Below, piece by piece: positions 1 through 7,827 of a stretch of 64,000 nucleotides of DNA. A program made the position numbers and the translations under genes. Numbering within the stretch: the first letter of the stretch is position 1; each line of letters starts with the position of its first letter. Below the pieces are notes generated by a model, which saw only the letters and a list, made by a program, of their open reading frames with translations, searched no databases and was not told where the DNA came from. The stretch lies in NCBI GenBank assembly GCA_000337115.1, contig AOIR01000053.1:67489-131488 (forward strand), written 5' to 3'. The stretch is from Natrinema thermotolerans DSM 11552. GTDB lineage: Archaea; Halobacteriota; Halobacteria; Halobacteriales; Natrialbaceae.

Positions 1-134
1 AATTCGATCGCCACACCCTGACGCGACCACCTTTTGTCTCGGACGACGCTCCTACGTCGTCCTCGCAAAATCTGGACCAAAAAGTCCAGTCCCCGCTGCT
101 TAGTTAACGTCGAATTCGATCGCCGCACCCTGAC
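1..134. repeat. 22-bp direct repeat of the thiolase 3' end
   Basis: Bases 1-22 and 113-134 match at 21 of 22 positions (mismatch at 13 versus 125). The second copy encodes the C-terminal residues of the minus-strand thiolase; the first lies beyond its stop codon at the window edge. It looks like the trace of a short duplication of the thiolase tail, but the left side cannot be seen. Confidence 0.6.
66..92 (-). terminator. Putative terminator after the thiolase
   Basis: On the minus strand, just past the thiolase stop, a 6-bp stem (72-77 with 84-89) encloses a T5 loop and is followed by a TTTT run. A second hairpin (41-48 with 55-62) lies further on. Archaeal termination depends mainly on T-runs, so this is a reasonable 3' end, unproven. 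Confidence 0.4.
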
Positions 135-1236
135 CGAAGCCGACACACAGCGTCGCCAGCCCGAGGCCACCGCCGCGCTTCTGGAGTTCGTGGATCAGCG
201 TCACGGGCAGACGCGCGCCCGAGGCACCCAGCGGGTGACCCAGCGCGATCGCGCCGCCGTTGACGTTGAAGATGTCGGGGTCGATGCCGAGTTCGTCCCG
301 CGAGTACAGCGACTGGCTCGCGAAGGCCTCGTTGAGTTCCACGAGGTCGTACTCGTCGATGTCGCGGCCGTTGCGCTCGAGCAGGCCCTTCGTGGCCGGG
401 ACCGGGCCGATCCCCATGACGGTCGGGTCGACGCCGGCGACGTTGTTCTGGCCGACTTCGGCCATGATCTCGAGGTCGTGTTCCTCGGCGAAGTCCTTGC
501 TGGTGACCAGCAGGGCGGCCGCGCCGTCGGAGATCTGGGAGGCGTTGCCGGGCGTGACGGTGCCGTCCTCCTTGAAGACGGTGGGGAGTTCGGCGAGCGT
601 CTCCGTAGTCGTGCCCGGTCGGATGCCCTCGTCTTCCTCGACGGTGCCGTCCTCGGTTTCGATCGGGACGATCTCGTCGTCGAAGCGGCCTTCCTCGGTC
701 GCCTCGGTGGCTCGCTGCTGGCTACGGGCGGCGTACTCGTCCTGTTCCTCGCGACTGACGCCGTACTCCTCGGCGACTTTCTCGGCGGTCATCCCCATCT
801 GGAGATCCCCGAGGTCGTACAGCTCGGAGATCTTCGGGTGGATGTGGCCGTAGCTCTCGCCCATCGCGACGCGGCTCATGCTCTCGACGCCGCCGGCGAT
901 GATGGCGTCTCGGTTGCCGGCCGCGATGGCGTCGGAGGCGGAGATGACCGACTGCATCGAGGAGGCACACCAGCGGTTGATCGTCGTCGCCGGCACCGAC
1001 TCGCCGAGTTCGGAGAGCAGGGCGATGACGCGGGCGAGGTTGTTGTCCTGTTCCTCGCGCTGCTGGGCACAGCCCCACATCAGATCGTCGATTTCCTCAC
1101 CGGAGAGGCCGGTTTCGGCCAGGATCTCGTCGATCAGTGGCACCGAGAGGTCCTCGCTGCGAACGTCGGCGTACACGCCGTCTTCTTTCCCCTGTGGCGT
1201 CCGCACTGCCTTGACTACGACTGGCGTCTGTGACAT
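100..1236 (-). CDS. Thiolase (acetyl-CoA C-acyltransferase)
   Basis: Thiolase-superfamily enzyme that cleaves 3-ketoacyl-CoA with CoA, or condenses acetyl-CoA. The 378-residue protein starts with the typical VVVKAVRTPQGK strand. It has the nucleophilic Cys90 (NRWCASS), the acid/base His334 (GHPLGASG) and the second Cys364 (CVGFGQG), so it should be active. The length is usual for the family. The ATG at 1236 is chosen because a TATA-like TTTAA lies about 27 bases upstream on the minus strand, which implies a leaderless mRNA. It stands alone here and faces away from the next gene. Direction (degradative or biosynthetic) and chain length cannot be read from sequence, but the many acyl-CoA genes in the window favour degradation. 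Confidence 0.93.
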   Translation of the reverse strand: MSQTPVVVKAVRTPQGKEDGVYADVRSEDLSVPLIDEILAETGLSGEEIDDLMWGCAQQREEQDNNLARVIALLSELGESVPATTINRWCASSMQSVISASDAIAAGNRDAIIAGGVESMSRVAMGESYGHIHPKISELYDLGDLQMGMTAEKVAEEYGVSREEQDEYAARSQQRATEATEEGRFDDEIVPIETEDGTVEEDEGIRPGTTTETLAELPTVFKEDGTVTPGNASQISDGAAALLVTSKDFAEEHDLEIMAEVGQNNVAGVDPTVMGIGPVPATKGLLERNGRDIDEYDLVELNEAFASQSLYSRDELGIDPDIFNVNGGAIALGHPLGASGARLPVTLIHELQKRGGGLGLATLCVGFGQGAAIEFDVN

Positions 1237-1260
1237 ATACTACCGCATGCCCCTCACGGA

Positions 1261-1269
1261 CTTAAATCC
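1261..1269 (-). promoter_or_regulatory. TATA box of the thiolase
   Basis: GGATTTAAG on the minus strand lies about 27 bases before the ATG at 1236, the position expected for a haloarchaeal leaderless transcript. Confidence 0.5.
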
Positions 1270-1442
1270 GGTCGAACTCCGGCTGGCGGGAAAAGTGTTT
1301 ACGGGCCGAGTAACCGGTCCCCGACCGCCCGTCGTCGCCGACCCACGGCCCGCCGGGGTCGACGACGGGGGTCGATCGCGCCGCCCTCGAGCCGGTCGGC
1401 TCGAGAACAACCCTTATCTCGGATAGCTGGTAATACGCGGGC

Positions 1443-2099
1443 ATGGACGAGGACGGACTGGACGCGTCTCGGTTCGAGGGTGACGACGCCGAATCGGACC
1501 GCGATCCCGAACCCGAACCCGCTGGGACGGCAGACGAGGACGGCGACGGCGGCTCGATGCCGGGGGTGCCGGACCCCGACCCGCAGGACGACGACGTCCC
1601 CGAGGACGTACAGAAGTACGCCCGGTTCACGAAGATGGACGGCGCGCAGTACGACCGGGTCAACGAGTTCCTCCGGGACCGCACGTACATCACCGCTCGC
1701 GAGTGGGCCATCGCGCGGCTCTGTTCGGACTTCCGGACCGAGACCGGCGTCGAGATGACCAAGATCGGCGAGAACCTCCCCGAACTCGTCCCCTTCATGA
1801 CCGACACCTACTCCCCGCAGGCGGTCAATCAGGCACGAGCCTCCTTCGAGGAGAAGGTCCGAACCGCCGGCGCGACCTTCCTCTACGGCGCGATGTGTGA
1901 CTTCTTCACTGCCGAGGAACTCGACGACGTGATGTACGAGGCCACCGAGGTCGCCAAGTTCTTACTCGAGGTCGAGGGCGTCGACCTCTCGGTCGAGGAG
2001 GAACTCGAGGCCGAGGAACGCATCTCGACGGTCATGCGGGAGGTTCGCGAGGCCAGCGAAGAGTTGCGCGCGGCGGACCTCGCCGAGAGCGAGGAGTAG
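1443..2099 (+). CDS. Conserved acidic haloarchaeal protein (DUF5806-like)
   Basis: A 218-residue soluble protein. Residues 1-50 are a disordered, Asp/Glu/Pro-rich leader. Residues 55-200 form a helical domain beginning VPEDVQKYARFTKMDGAQYD and ending in charged helices. There is no signal peptide, membrane segment or obvious catalytic motif. From memory it matches a family restricted to haloarchaea (called DUF5806), but I could not test this. A TTAT box about 28 bases before the ATG supports the start. It is divergent from the thiolase and has no evident functional partner. Function unknown. Confidence 0.85.
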   Translation: MDEDGLDASRFEGDDAESDRDPEPEPAGTADEDGDGGSMPGVPDPDPQDDDVPEDVQKYARFTKMDGAQYDRVNEFLRDRTYITAREWAIARLCSDFRTETGVEMTKIGENLPELVPFMTDTYSPQAVNQARASFEEKVRTAGATFLYGAMCDFFTAEELDDVMYEATEVAKFLLEVEGVDLSVEEELEAEERISTVMREVREASEELRAADLAESEE

Positions 2100-2146
2100 G
2101 CGAGTGACAGAAAACGGTAATATGGCTGTAGTGAGTCGACACGGAT

Positions 2147-2575
2147 ATGAACGACTCTCGTGACGAACGGTCGGGCTCGGCCGACGACGGCGACCGCTCG
2201 CCCGGACTGATCGGTGCCGGCATTGGCGTCCTCGAGTTGCCGGTGTTTGGCTATCTCGGGCTCGTACTGTTCGGCCAACCGATCTTCGGCGCGTTCGTCG
2301 GGCTCGTGATGGGGCTCGGAACGTACCTTTCTTTTCCCGCCCTCGTGGCGGACGACGACTCCAGCGAGATCGAGACGACTCCGGAACCTGTCGGTGACCA
2401 GCTCCGTCGGTTCCACCGCACGGCGGCCGGGCTCGCGCTCCCGCCGGCGGGGATCCTGTTGCTCGCGTGGCGGTTCGTCAACGAGAACGTCCTGCTTGGG
2501 GTCCTCGCGACGGCCGTGATCGGCCTGGCGATTTACGCCCCGCTTGCAGTGTTGCTGCCGCGCCGACTCTCCTGA
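2147..2575 (+). CDS. Small four-helix membrane protein, unknown
   Basis: A 142-residue integral membrane protein. After a polar N-terminus (1-20) come two hydrophobic segments (about 22-42 and 45-68), a polar acidic loop (70-95), and two more segments (about 98-115 and 120-138) ending in basic residues. No family was recognised and no charged residues within the helices suggest transport. An AATA-type box (tggtaatatgg on this side of 2120) lies about 28 bases before the ATG. It is transcribed alone and is followed by the aldehyde dehydrogenase promoter. Confidence 0.75.
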   Translation: MNDSRDERSGSADDGDRSPGLIGAGIGVLELPVFGYLGLVLFGQPIFGAFVGLVMGLGTYLSFPALVADDDSSEIETTPEPVGDQLRRFHRTAAGLALPPAGILLLAWRFVNENVLLGVLATAVIGLAIYAPLAVLLPRRLS

Positions 2576-2604
2576 CGCGGCCGATCGTTGCGCTTGCGCG
2601 TCCG

Positions 2605-2613
2605 CTACTTATG
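2605..2613 (+). promoter_or_regulatory. TATA box of the aldehyde dehydrogenase
   Basis: CTACTTATG is centred about 30 bases before the ATG at 2639. It decides between that ATG and an in-frame start at 2588 that would lie upstream of the promoter. Confidence 0.55.
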
Positions 2614-2638
2614 CCCGCTCGAGGGCTATGTCGCTCGC

Positions 2639-4156
2639 ATGACGGACCTTCCACTGGCACCCGACGGCGGCTGGGAATCGCTCTATCTCGCGGGCGACTG
2701 GACCGACAGCGCGGGACGAAGTCCCGCGAGCAGTCGGACGCAGTCCGACGACGGCGGCGATCGCGACGCGATCACCGTCGAGAACCCGTACACGCGCGAA
2801 GCGATCGCGTCCGTCCCGGCGGGGACCGACGCCGATGTCGACCGGGCCTACGAGACCGCCGCGTCGGCACAGGAGACGTGGGCCCAGCAACCGCCACAGG
2901 CCCGTGCAGGGGTGATCAGCGCGGCTATCCAGTTCGTCGGGGATCACCGCGAGGAGATCGTCGAGCTACTGGCCCGCGAATCGGGGAGTACGCGGGTCAA
3001 ATCGGAGGCCGAAGTGGAGACTGCGAGGGGGATGATGCAACAGGCCGCCAGCTACCCGTTCCGGATGGACGGCCAGCACGCGGACTCGATCACGCCGGGC
3101 AAGGAAAACGTCGCCGAGCGAGTGCCGGTCGGCGTCGTCGGCGTCATCTCGCCGTGGAACTTCCCGCTGCATCTCTCGATGCGGGCGGTCGCGCCGGCGA
3201 TCGCGGCCGGGAACGCGGTCGTCCTCAAACCCGCCTCGAACACGCCGATCACGGGCGGGCTGTTGCTCGCGCGGATCTTCGAAGCCGCGGGCGTCCCCGA
3301 GGGGGTCCTCAGCGTCGTCCCCGGCCGCGGCTCCGAGATCGGCGACGCGGTCGCCGGCCACGACATCCCCCGGACTATCGCCTTCACCGGCTCGACCGAG
3401 ATCGGACAGGGGGTCGCCGCCACGGCGGCGCGCAACTGCGCCCTACCCGCCATGGAACTCGGCGGGAACAACGTCCACGTCGTCACCGACGACGCCGACC
3501 TCGAGCGGGCCGTCGACGGCGGCGTCTTCGGTTCCTTTCTGCACCAGGGCCAGATCTGCATCTCTATCAACCGCCACCTGGTCCACGAGGACGTCTACGA
3601 CGAGTACGTCGACGCGCTGGCCGACCGGGCCGCGTCGCTGCCGACCGGTGATCCGACCGACGACGACACCGTCATCGGTCCCATCATCGACGAGAGTCAG
3701 CGCGATCAGATCCTCGAGTACGTCGAGGAATCGGTCGACGCGGGTGCGACCCTCGAGACCGGCGGCGACCACGACGGACTCGTCGTCGAACCCACAGTCC
3801 TCTCCGACGCCGACAACGACATGGCCGCGGCCTGCAACGAACACTTCGGTCCCGTCGCGCCCGTGATCCCCTACGCGAGCGACGACGAGGCGATCGAACT
3901 GGCCAACGACACGATCCACGGTCTCTCGGGGTCGGTCCACAGCGAGACCATCGAACGGGCCCGCCGGATCGCGGACGGGATCGAGACGGGAATGATCCAC
4001 ATCAACGACCAACCAGTCAACGACGAGCCACACGTCCCCTTCGGCGGGATGAAGCAATCGGGCATGGGCCGGTACAACGGCGAGCAGATCCTCGAGGAAG
4101 TGACGACGACGAAGTGGATCTCGATCCAGCACGAGCCTCGCGAGTACCCGTTCTGA
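2639..4156 (+). CDS. NAD(P)-dependent aldehyde dehydrogenase
   Basis: Aldehyde dehydrogenase superfamily enzyme of 505 residues that oxidises an aldehyde to its acid. It has the cofactor loop FTGSTEIGQ (from about 249), the general base Glu273 in MELGGNN and the nucleophile Cys307 in HQGQICIS, all intact. The start at 2639 is set by the promoter at 2605. Residues about 24-40 (SAGRSPASSRTQSDD region) are a low-complexity insertion coded by two perfect hairpins (2710-2749), in a loop where relatives have a short turn. The substrate is unknown; the sequence is of the general benzaldehyde/vanillin or aliphatic type and differs from the proline-linked dehydrogenase at 7820. Confidence 0.93.
   Translation: MTDLPLAPDGGWESLYLAGDWTDSAGRSPASSRTQSDDGGDRDAITVENPYTREAIASVPAGTDADVDRAYETAASAQETWAQQPPQARAGVISAAIQFVGDHREEIVELLARESGSTRVKSEAEVETARGMMQQAASYPFRMDGQHADSITPGKENVAERVPVGVVGVISPWNFPLHLSMRAVAPAIAAGNAVVLKPASNTPITGGLLLARIFEAAGVPEGVLSVVPGRGSEIGDAVAGHDIPRTIAFTGSTEIGQGVAATAARNCALPAMELGGNNVHVVTDDADLERAVDGGVFGSFLHQGQICISINRHLVHEDVYDEYVDALADRAASLPTGDPTDDDTVIGPIIDESQRDQILEYVEESVDAGATLETGGDHDGLVVEPTVLSDADNDMAAACNEHFGPVAPVIPYASDDEAIELANDTIHGLSGSVHSETIERARRIADGIETGMIHINDQPVNDEPHVPFGGMKQSGMGRYNGEQILEEVTTTKWISIQHEPREYPF
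2710..2749. repeat. Two tandem hairpins with 3-nt loops inside a gene
   Basis: 2710-2717 pairs with 2721-2728 (8 bp, loop GAA) and 2733-2739 pairs with 2743-2749 (7 bp, loop GCA). They sit in the 5' part of the aldehyde dehydrogenase gene, keep the frame and encode a Ser/Arg-rich loop. The same architecture appears at 32496-32544 and 63018-63038. Confidence 0.75.
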
Positions 4157-4308
4157 GTGCCACTTGATCCACGGATCCACGGCGGTTCCGACCGTCTCGG
4201 TCCGTCGCTGTGTCCGATTCGATCGGGGTCCGCCCTCGCCGCTTCGTCTCGCTTCTCCCGGTTGGAAGCGTGGTCCTTATGACAATATAAATTAACCAAC
4301 TAGTAGGC

Positions 4309-5217
4309 ATGGAACGCCGAACCTACCTGGTCACCGCTGGCATCGGCACCTCGTCCCTCCTTGCGGGCTGTCTGAGCGACGGTCCGAGCGACGACGAATC
4401 CGACGGCGACGACGAACCGGAACCCGATGGCGACGAGTCCGAACCCGAAAGCGAACCGGACCACGAGCAGGTCATCGAGACCTACCTCGAGGCCGCTCAG
4501 GCCGAAGATCCCGACGCGATGGCCGCGGTCGTCCACAGCGCGAGCCCGTTACAGGGGATCCTCACCGATCCGGAGTGGGAATTCGAATCGAGCGGCTCCG
4601 CCGATCTCGACGCCCTCGAGACCGAGGTCGTGACGGCCGACGGCTCCGTCGCGGACGTCCGCGAACTGGAGGGTGCCGAGTTCTGGTTCGCGGAGTCCGA
4701 CCTCGAGGCCGAGATCGACGACGCGGAGATCGTGCTGGTCCGCGCCGAACTGGACGGCGAGGCGTCGACCGGTCAGACCGGCGTCTACGCGCTCGCGACC
4801 GAAGGCGACGAGTGGAAGATCTTCTGGATAGAGAGCGAGGACGACACGCCCGAAGACCCCGAGGAGGCGTTCGAGCCGGAGATCATCGACACCGACGACG
4901 ACGTCGTCGAGCGGATCGAGTGGGGCGTCGACGCGGTGAACGCCCCCGAGGGCTCCGCTGTCGACACCGGATACTACGCCCGTGTCCATCTCACCGACGA
5001 GCCCGGCCGCAAGGCCGATCTGATCCGCATCGAATCGACGATCGCCGACTCGAAGTTCGAGTTCTACGGTGAAGACAAGACCGAGCCGTCGACGTCGTGG
5101 GCGGGGACTTGGGCGAACGTTCGGCTCAACGCCGACGGCGATCAGATCGTCGTGACTGCCGTCCGCGGGGATACCGAGACGGTCGTCCATCGGGAACACT
5201 ACGAGCCGTCGGACTGA
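4309..5217 (+). CDS. Secreted Tat-type lipoprotein, unknown function
   Basis: A 302-residue exported protein. It begins ERRTYLVTAGIG with a twin arginine, a hydrophobic stretch and a lipobox ending LLAGC (Cys at about 21), so it is probably Tat-exported and lipid-anchored outside the cell. An Asp/Glu/Pro-rich linker follows (22-55). Residues 56-180 resemble a small beta-rich, NTF2/DUF4878-like fold (a guess from the LEAAQAEDPDAMAAVVH opening). Residues 195-300 form a second domain with alternating beta strands. AATATAAATT and TTATG boxes lie 20-30 bases upstream of the ATG. It stands alone between the aldehyde dehydrogenase and tRNA-Leu. Ligand unknown. Confidence 0.85.
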   Translation: MERRTYLVTAGIGTSSLLAGCLSDGPSDDESDGDDEPEPDGDESEPESEPDHEQVIETYLEAAQAEDPDAMAAVVHSASPLQGILTDPEWEFESSGSADLDALETEVVTADGSVADVRELEGAEFWFAESDLEAEIDDAEIVLVRAELDGEASTGQTGVYALATEGDEWKIFWIESEDDTPEDPEEAFEPEIIDTDDDVVERIEWGVDAVNAPEGSAVDTGYYARVHLTDEPGRKADLIRIESTIADSKFEFYGEDKTEPSTSWAGTWANVRLNADGDQIVVTAVRGDTETVVHREHYEPSD

Positions 5218-5288
5218 TCCCGTCGATCGGGATCGCGGATTTCGGCTCGAGGGCTGTCGTTGTGCTGTCGCGGATTGCTCGCAGCGAC

Positions 5289-5311
5289 ATGCGAGGGTTG
5301 GGATTTGAACC
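5289..5311 (-). repeat. Copy of the tRNA-Leu 3' end (att-like)
   Basis: These 23 bases are identical to 5407-5429, the 3' end of the tRNA-Leu gene (discriminator, acceptor strand, T-arm), and lie 118 bases downstream of it in the tRNA reading direction. A 3'-tRNA duplication is the usual footprint of a tyrosine-recombinase element. The 95 bases between the copies hold only a hairpin-rich stretch, with no integrase. Confidence 0.7.
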
Positions 5312-5407
5312 ACGGGAAGACGGTCGCTCACTCCGTTCGCGCTGCGACTTCCCTGATTCGAATCCCGCGTCTCGCAGACACGACTCTCACTGTCGTTCGA
5401 GTCGGTA

Positions 5408-5491
5408 TGCGAGGGTTGGGATTTGAACCCAAGGACTCCTACGAGAGCGGGTCTTAAGCCCACCGCCGTTGGCCTGCTTGGCTACCCTCGC
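5408..5491 (-). tRNA. tRNA-Leu (anticodon TAA)
   Basis: Class II tRNA of 84 nt on the minus strand. The acceptor stem GCGAGGG pairs with CCCTCGC, followed by discriminator A. The D-arm is GCC..GGC, the anticodon stem is GTGGG/CCCGC with loop CTTAAGA, and the T-arm is TTGGG TTCAAAT CCCAA. The anticodon is 5454-5456 read in reverse. A variable arm of about 14 nt is as expected for leucine. No CCA is encoded and no intron is seen. Confidence 0.95.
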
Positions 5492-5558
5492 ACAGAAGGC
5501 GTTCGATGGTTGTTCCGGGGTGGGGATGTGCGTTTCGGTGTGCGTTCGCGCCGTCGGC

Positions 5559-5900
5559 CTACCAGTCGACGCTCAACGTACCGTCACCGTGAGGGTCGGG
5601 CGCGATCTCCTCGTCGGTTCGGCGGTCGACGACGTGGATACAGCCGTCGTCTTTCTTGGCCGGACAGACCTCCGCGGCGCGGACGTTGTGATCGAGGTCG
5701 TCCTCGGCGATGAAGTACTCCTCGGGCTGGGCCATTCCGGAGGCGATCGACATCTCCCAGTTGTCGCTGACCTCGGCGCACTTGCCCGCACCGAAGCACT
5801 TGTTGGCCTCGAAGATGATCTTGTAGGGTTTCTCGTCGATCGGGGGTGCGTCGCCGGAACCGACGTCGCTGGCCTGCTGGATACCGTCGTCGTCGCTCAT
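5559..5900 (-). CDS. Single-cluster ferredoxin
   Basis: A 113-residue electron carrier. Cysteines occur as C-F-G-A-G-K-C and later VCPAKKDDGC, the spacing of [3Fe-4S]/[4Fe-4S] single-cluster ferredoxins that serve P450s and other monooxygenases (C-x5-C ... CP). It is unlike the plant-type 2Fe-2S ferredoxin usual in haloarchaea. The protein is acidic, with a 25-residue flexible N-terminus. The ATG at 5900 is preferred over upstream in-frame codons, which would add a basic, non-haloarchaeal-looking leader. It lies alone next to tRNA-Leu; no partner oxidase is adjacent, though the acyl-CoA dehydrogenases and R2lox elsewhere need electron carriers. Confidence 0.85.
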   Translation of the reverse strand: MSDDDGIQQASDVGSGDAPPIDEKPYKIIFEANKCFGAGKCAEVSDNWEMSIASGMAQPEEYFIAEDDLDHNVRAAEVCPAKKDDGCIHVVDRRTDEEIAPDPHGDGTLSVDW

Positions 5901-6564
5901 GTGTCCCCGTTCGAGCGAGCGGCCTTTCGCGTTACGGTTGGCGCGAGTGACGGTATCGATTCCACCCGCGGTGAACCAGCGACGCCACTGCTGGGTTCGA
6001 TTCGAGACCGGTTCGTCTGCTCGTCGTCGTGGCCGCTCTGTGGCGGGTGATTCGTCTCTCGGTATCGGGTGGCCGATCGTATCTCCCAGAAGTACCAATA
6101 CGGTCATGTTATTGCACAACAGACAATATTGTTTCTGAAGAACAATACAATATCGGGGCAGGATCGCTGTTGCTACAAAACCTGCTGAGTGCGTTCACAC
6201 TTTGGCCTAGTCGTGAAACGCATGGATACTGTGTCGAACCTCGTTTTGTTTCGGCAGTATTGCCCAGAAGATGTATTTATACAGTGAATCAGGAATTGAG
6301 GAACTCATATACTCGACAAGGCTTATCGAGTGTCGGTACGTCTGCCGTTTCAAAATAGTTTTGTGGTCTCTATTTCTTTGCCAGCTATTGTTCGATAAAG
6401 ATGCAATAGTGTATGCGGACCTCGGTATAGTTATCGGATAGCTATATTACCACATGAGAGGCTCCGTTTCCGTGACGTGGCCCCGCCGCATCGATCGGGA
6501 CGGAGCAGCTGACCCGGCGTTGAAACCCACAATCCCGATTACAAACATATGTGTGTAATGGGTG
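5901..6564. other. 664-bp gap with an AT-rich core
   Basis: No convincing gene. Bases 6100-6460 are far more AT-rich than the surroundings. They contain a perfect 10-bp palindrome (6123-6132), an overlapping 6-bp inverted repeat with 7-nt spacer (6128-6133 with 6141-6146) and an imperfect palindrome TAGTTATC g GATAGCTA (6428-6444). It lies downstream of the IclR gene and upstream of the ferredoxin, so it may hold distal control sites or be acquired DNA. Confidence 0.5.
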
Positions 6565-7341
6565 TCAGAACAGCGTGGACTCGAGCGATCCGATTTCGTC
6601 TCGAAGCAGTTGTGCCAACTCCTCGGCCGTCGACTCGTCGGTCGCCATGCGATAGGTCGGTCCGCCGACCGAGAACGCCCCGACGACCTCGCCGTTGGGG
6701 TCGGTTACGGCCGCCCCGATGGACCGATAGCCGTCGATCAACTCCTCGTCGTTGACCGCATATCCGCGACGGCGGATCGCCTCGAGTTCGTCGAACAGTT
6801 CGGCCTCGTCGGTGATGGTGTGGTCGGTCGTCGCCGGCAGCCCCCAGCGCTCGAGAATCTCGCCGACCCGGGATTCGGACATCGACGCCAGCAGGGCCTT
6901 TCCGGAGGCGCAGTTGTGCATGTAGAACCGGTTGCCCGCCCGGAACGGGCTGGATTCGGACAGACTCCGTCGGGACGACTCGCCGATCGCGTACTCGAGG
7001 GAGTACGCGCGGCCGTTCTCCTCGACGATGAAGTCGGCTTCGTGGCCGGTCGTTTCGGCGAGGGAATAGACGTGCCGGCGCGCCGTCGCGTACAGCGGGT
7101 TTCGTCCGCGTGCGTGTTCGCCGAACGCGAGGAACTGGAGACCGACGTGGAAGGTGTCGCCGTCACGGACGAGGAACCCCTCGTCGACCAGCGTGTGGAG
7201 GTGGTTGTGGACGGTGCTTTTCGCCAGCTCGAGGCGGTCGGCCAGTTCGCTCAGCGTGGCACCGTCGCTCTCGCGGACCGCGCGAACGAGTGCGAGCGAC
7301 GTTTGCGTCGTCTTGACCGGCCGAGGGCGATCGTCGGTCAT
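6565..7341 (-). CDS. IclR-family transcriptional regulator
   Basis: A 258-residue DNA-binding regulator. The N-terminal winged helix (about 10-70) has the recognition helix region LELAKSTVHNHLHTL. The C-terminal IclR effector domain (about 85-250) has the typical SASGKA-like stretch (NCASGKALLAS) and a GYAVNDEEL segment. The ATG at 7341 is chosen because TTATG lies about 28 bases upstream. IclR proteins respond to small carboxylates or aromatics and usually control neighbouring catabolic genes. Here the near neighbours are a ferredoxin and, across a 387-bp gap, the proline module, so the target is uncertain. Confidence 0.92.
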   Translation of the reverse strand: MTDDRPRPVKTTQTSLALVRAVRESDGATLSELADRLELAKSTVHNHLHTLVDEGFLVRDGDTFHVGLQFLAFGEHARGRNPLYATARRHVYSLAETTGHEADFIVEENGRAYSLEYAIGESSRRSLSESSPFRAGNRFYMHNCASGKALLASMSESRVGEILERWGLPATTDHTITDEAELFDELEAIRRRGYAVNDEELIDGYRSIGAAVTDPNGEVVGAFSVGGPTYRMATDESTAEELAQLLRDEIGSLESTLF

Positions 7342-7728
7342 CGTTCGAAGTCGTCGTGTCGTCCGTGCATAAGGGTTCGGAATGTGTGAACCGTGTTCTG
7401 GGAGGATCGTCGAATTCACGGTTTATTTCTTGATGATTTACGATGCCAAATCGGTATTTGGGTAGTACCCTATCCGTCTATATATGTGTCACAGTACCAC
7501 AGGCGATCGGTGGTGTGGCATGTCGGGCTCCGACTCCCGTCGGTGGCCGTCCGTTCGGAATGCGTGAACGGAAGACGGCGAACTCGATCGGCGCGGTCGA
7601 TTCCGGCCGTTATCTCCCTCGTCGGCTCGGATTCGGTGTTCCGGTGTTCGCACCTTCGGAACGTGCTGCCGTCGGCGACCGCGGGCGATCCGCACGACTG
7701 GTTCGGGCGGTGATCCGGTCGACCGGCG
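7342..7728. other. 387-bp intergenic region upstream of the IclR gene
   Basis: It contains the IclR promoter (minus-strand CCTTATG near 7368) and an AT-rich patch with a second strong TATA (TCTATATATG, 7478-7488) that has no evident gene behind it. No ORF of haloarchaeal character was found. Confidence 0.5.
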
Positions 7729-7827
7729 CTAATCGGCGCCGCAGTGGTTCGTCCACCCGCAGTGCTGACACCACTCCTCCGGTGTGTCTGTCAGTCGCCC
7801 ACAGAGCGGACAGTTCGTCTCAGTCAT
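7729..7827 (-). CDS. 32-residue zinc-ribbon micro-protein
   Basis: A very small ORF missed by length cut-offs. It has five cysteines at 6, 9, 20, 23 and 29. Two CxxC knuckles (CPLCG and CQHCG) are spaced as in a rubredoxin-like or CPxCG zinc ribbon, with Trp/His residues between them, so it should bind one zinc. Its ATG overlaps the last 8 bases of the upstream aldehyde dehydrogenase gene, so it is probably translationally coupled to it. Small CPxCG-type proteins are known in haloarchaea, often with regulatory phenotypes; this link to proline oxidation is inference. The composition is acidic and the overlap is clean, which argues against chance. Confidence 0.75.
   Translation of the reverse strand: MTETNCPLCGRLTDTPEEWCQHCGWTNHCGAD

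Noticed and set aside
6454-6558. A 34-codon plus-strand ORF in the AT-rich gap
   Set aside because: It has no motif, a non-acidic composition, and the nearest TATA-like sequence is only about 10 bases before its ATG.
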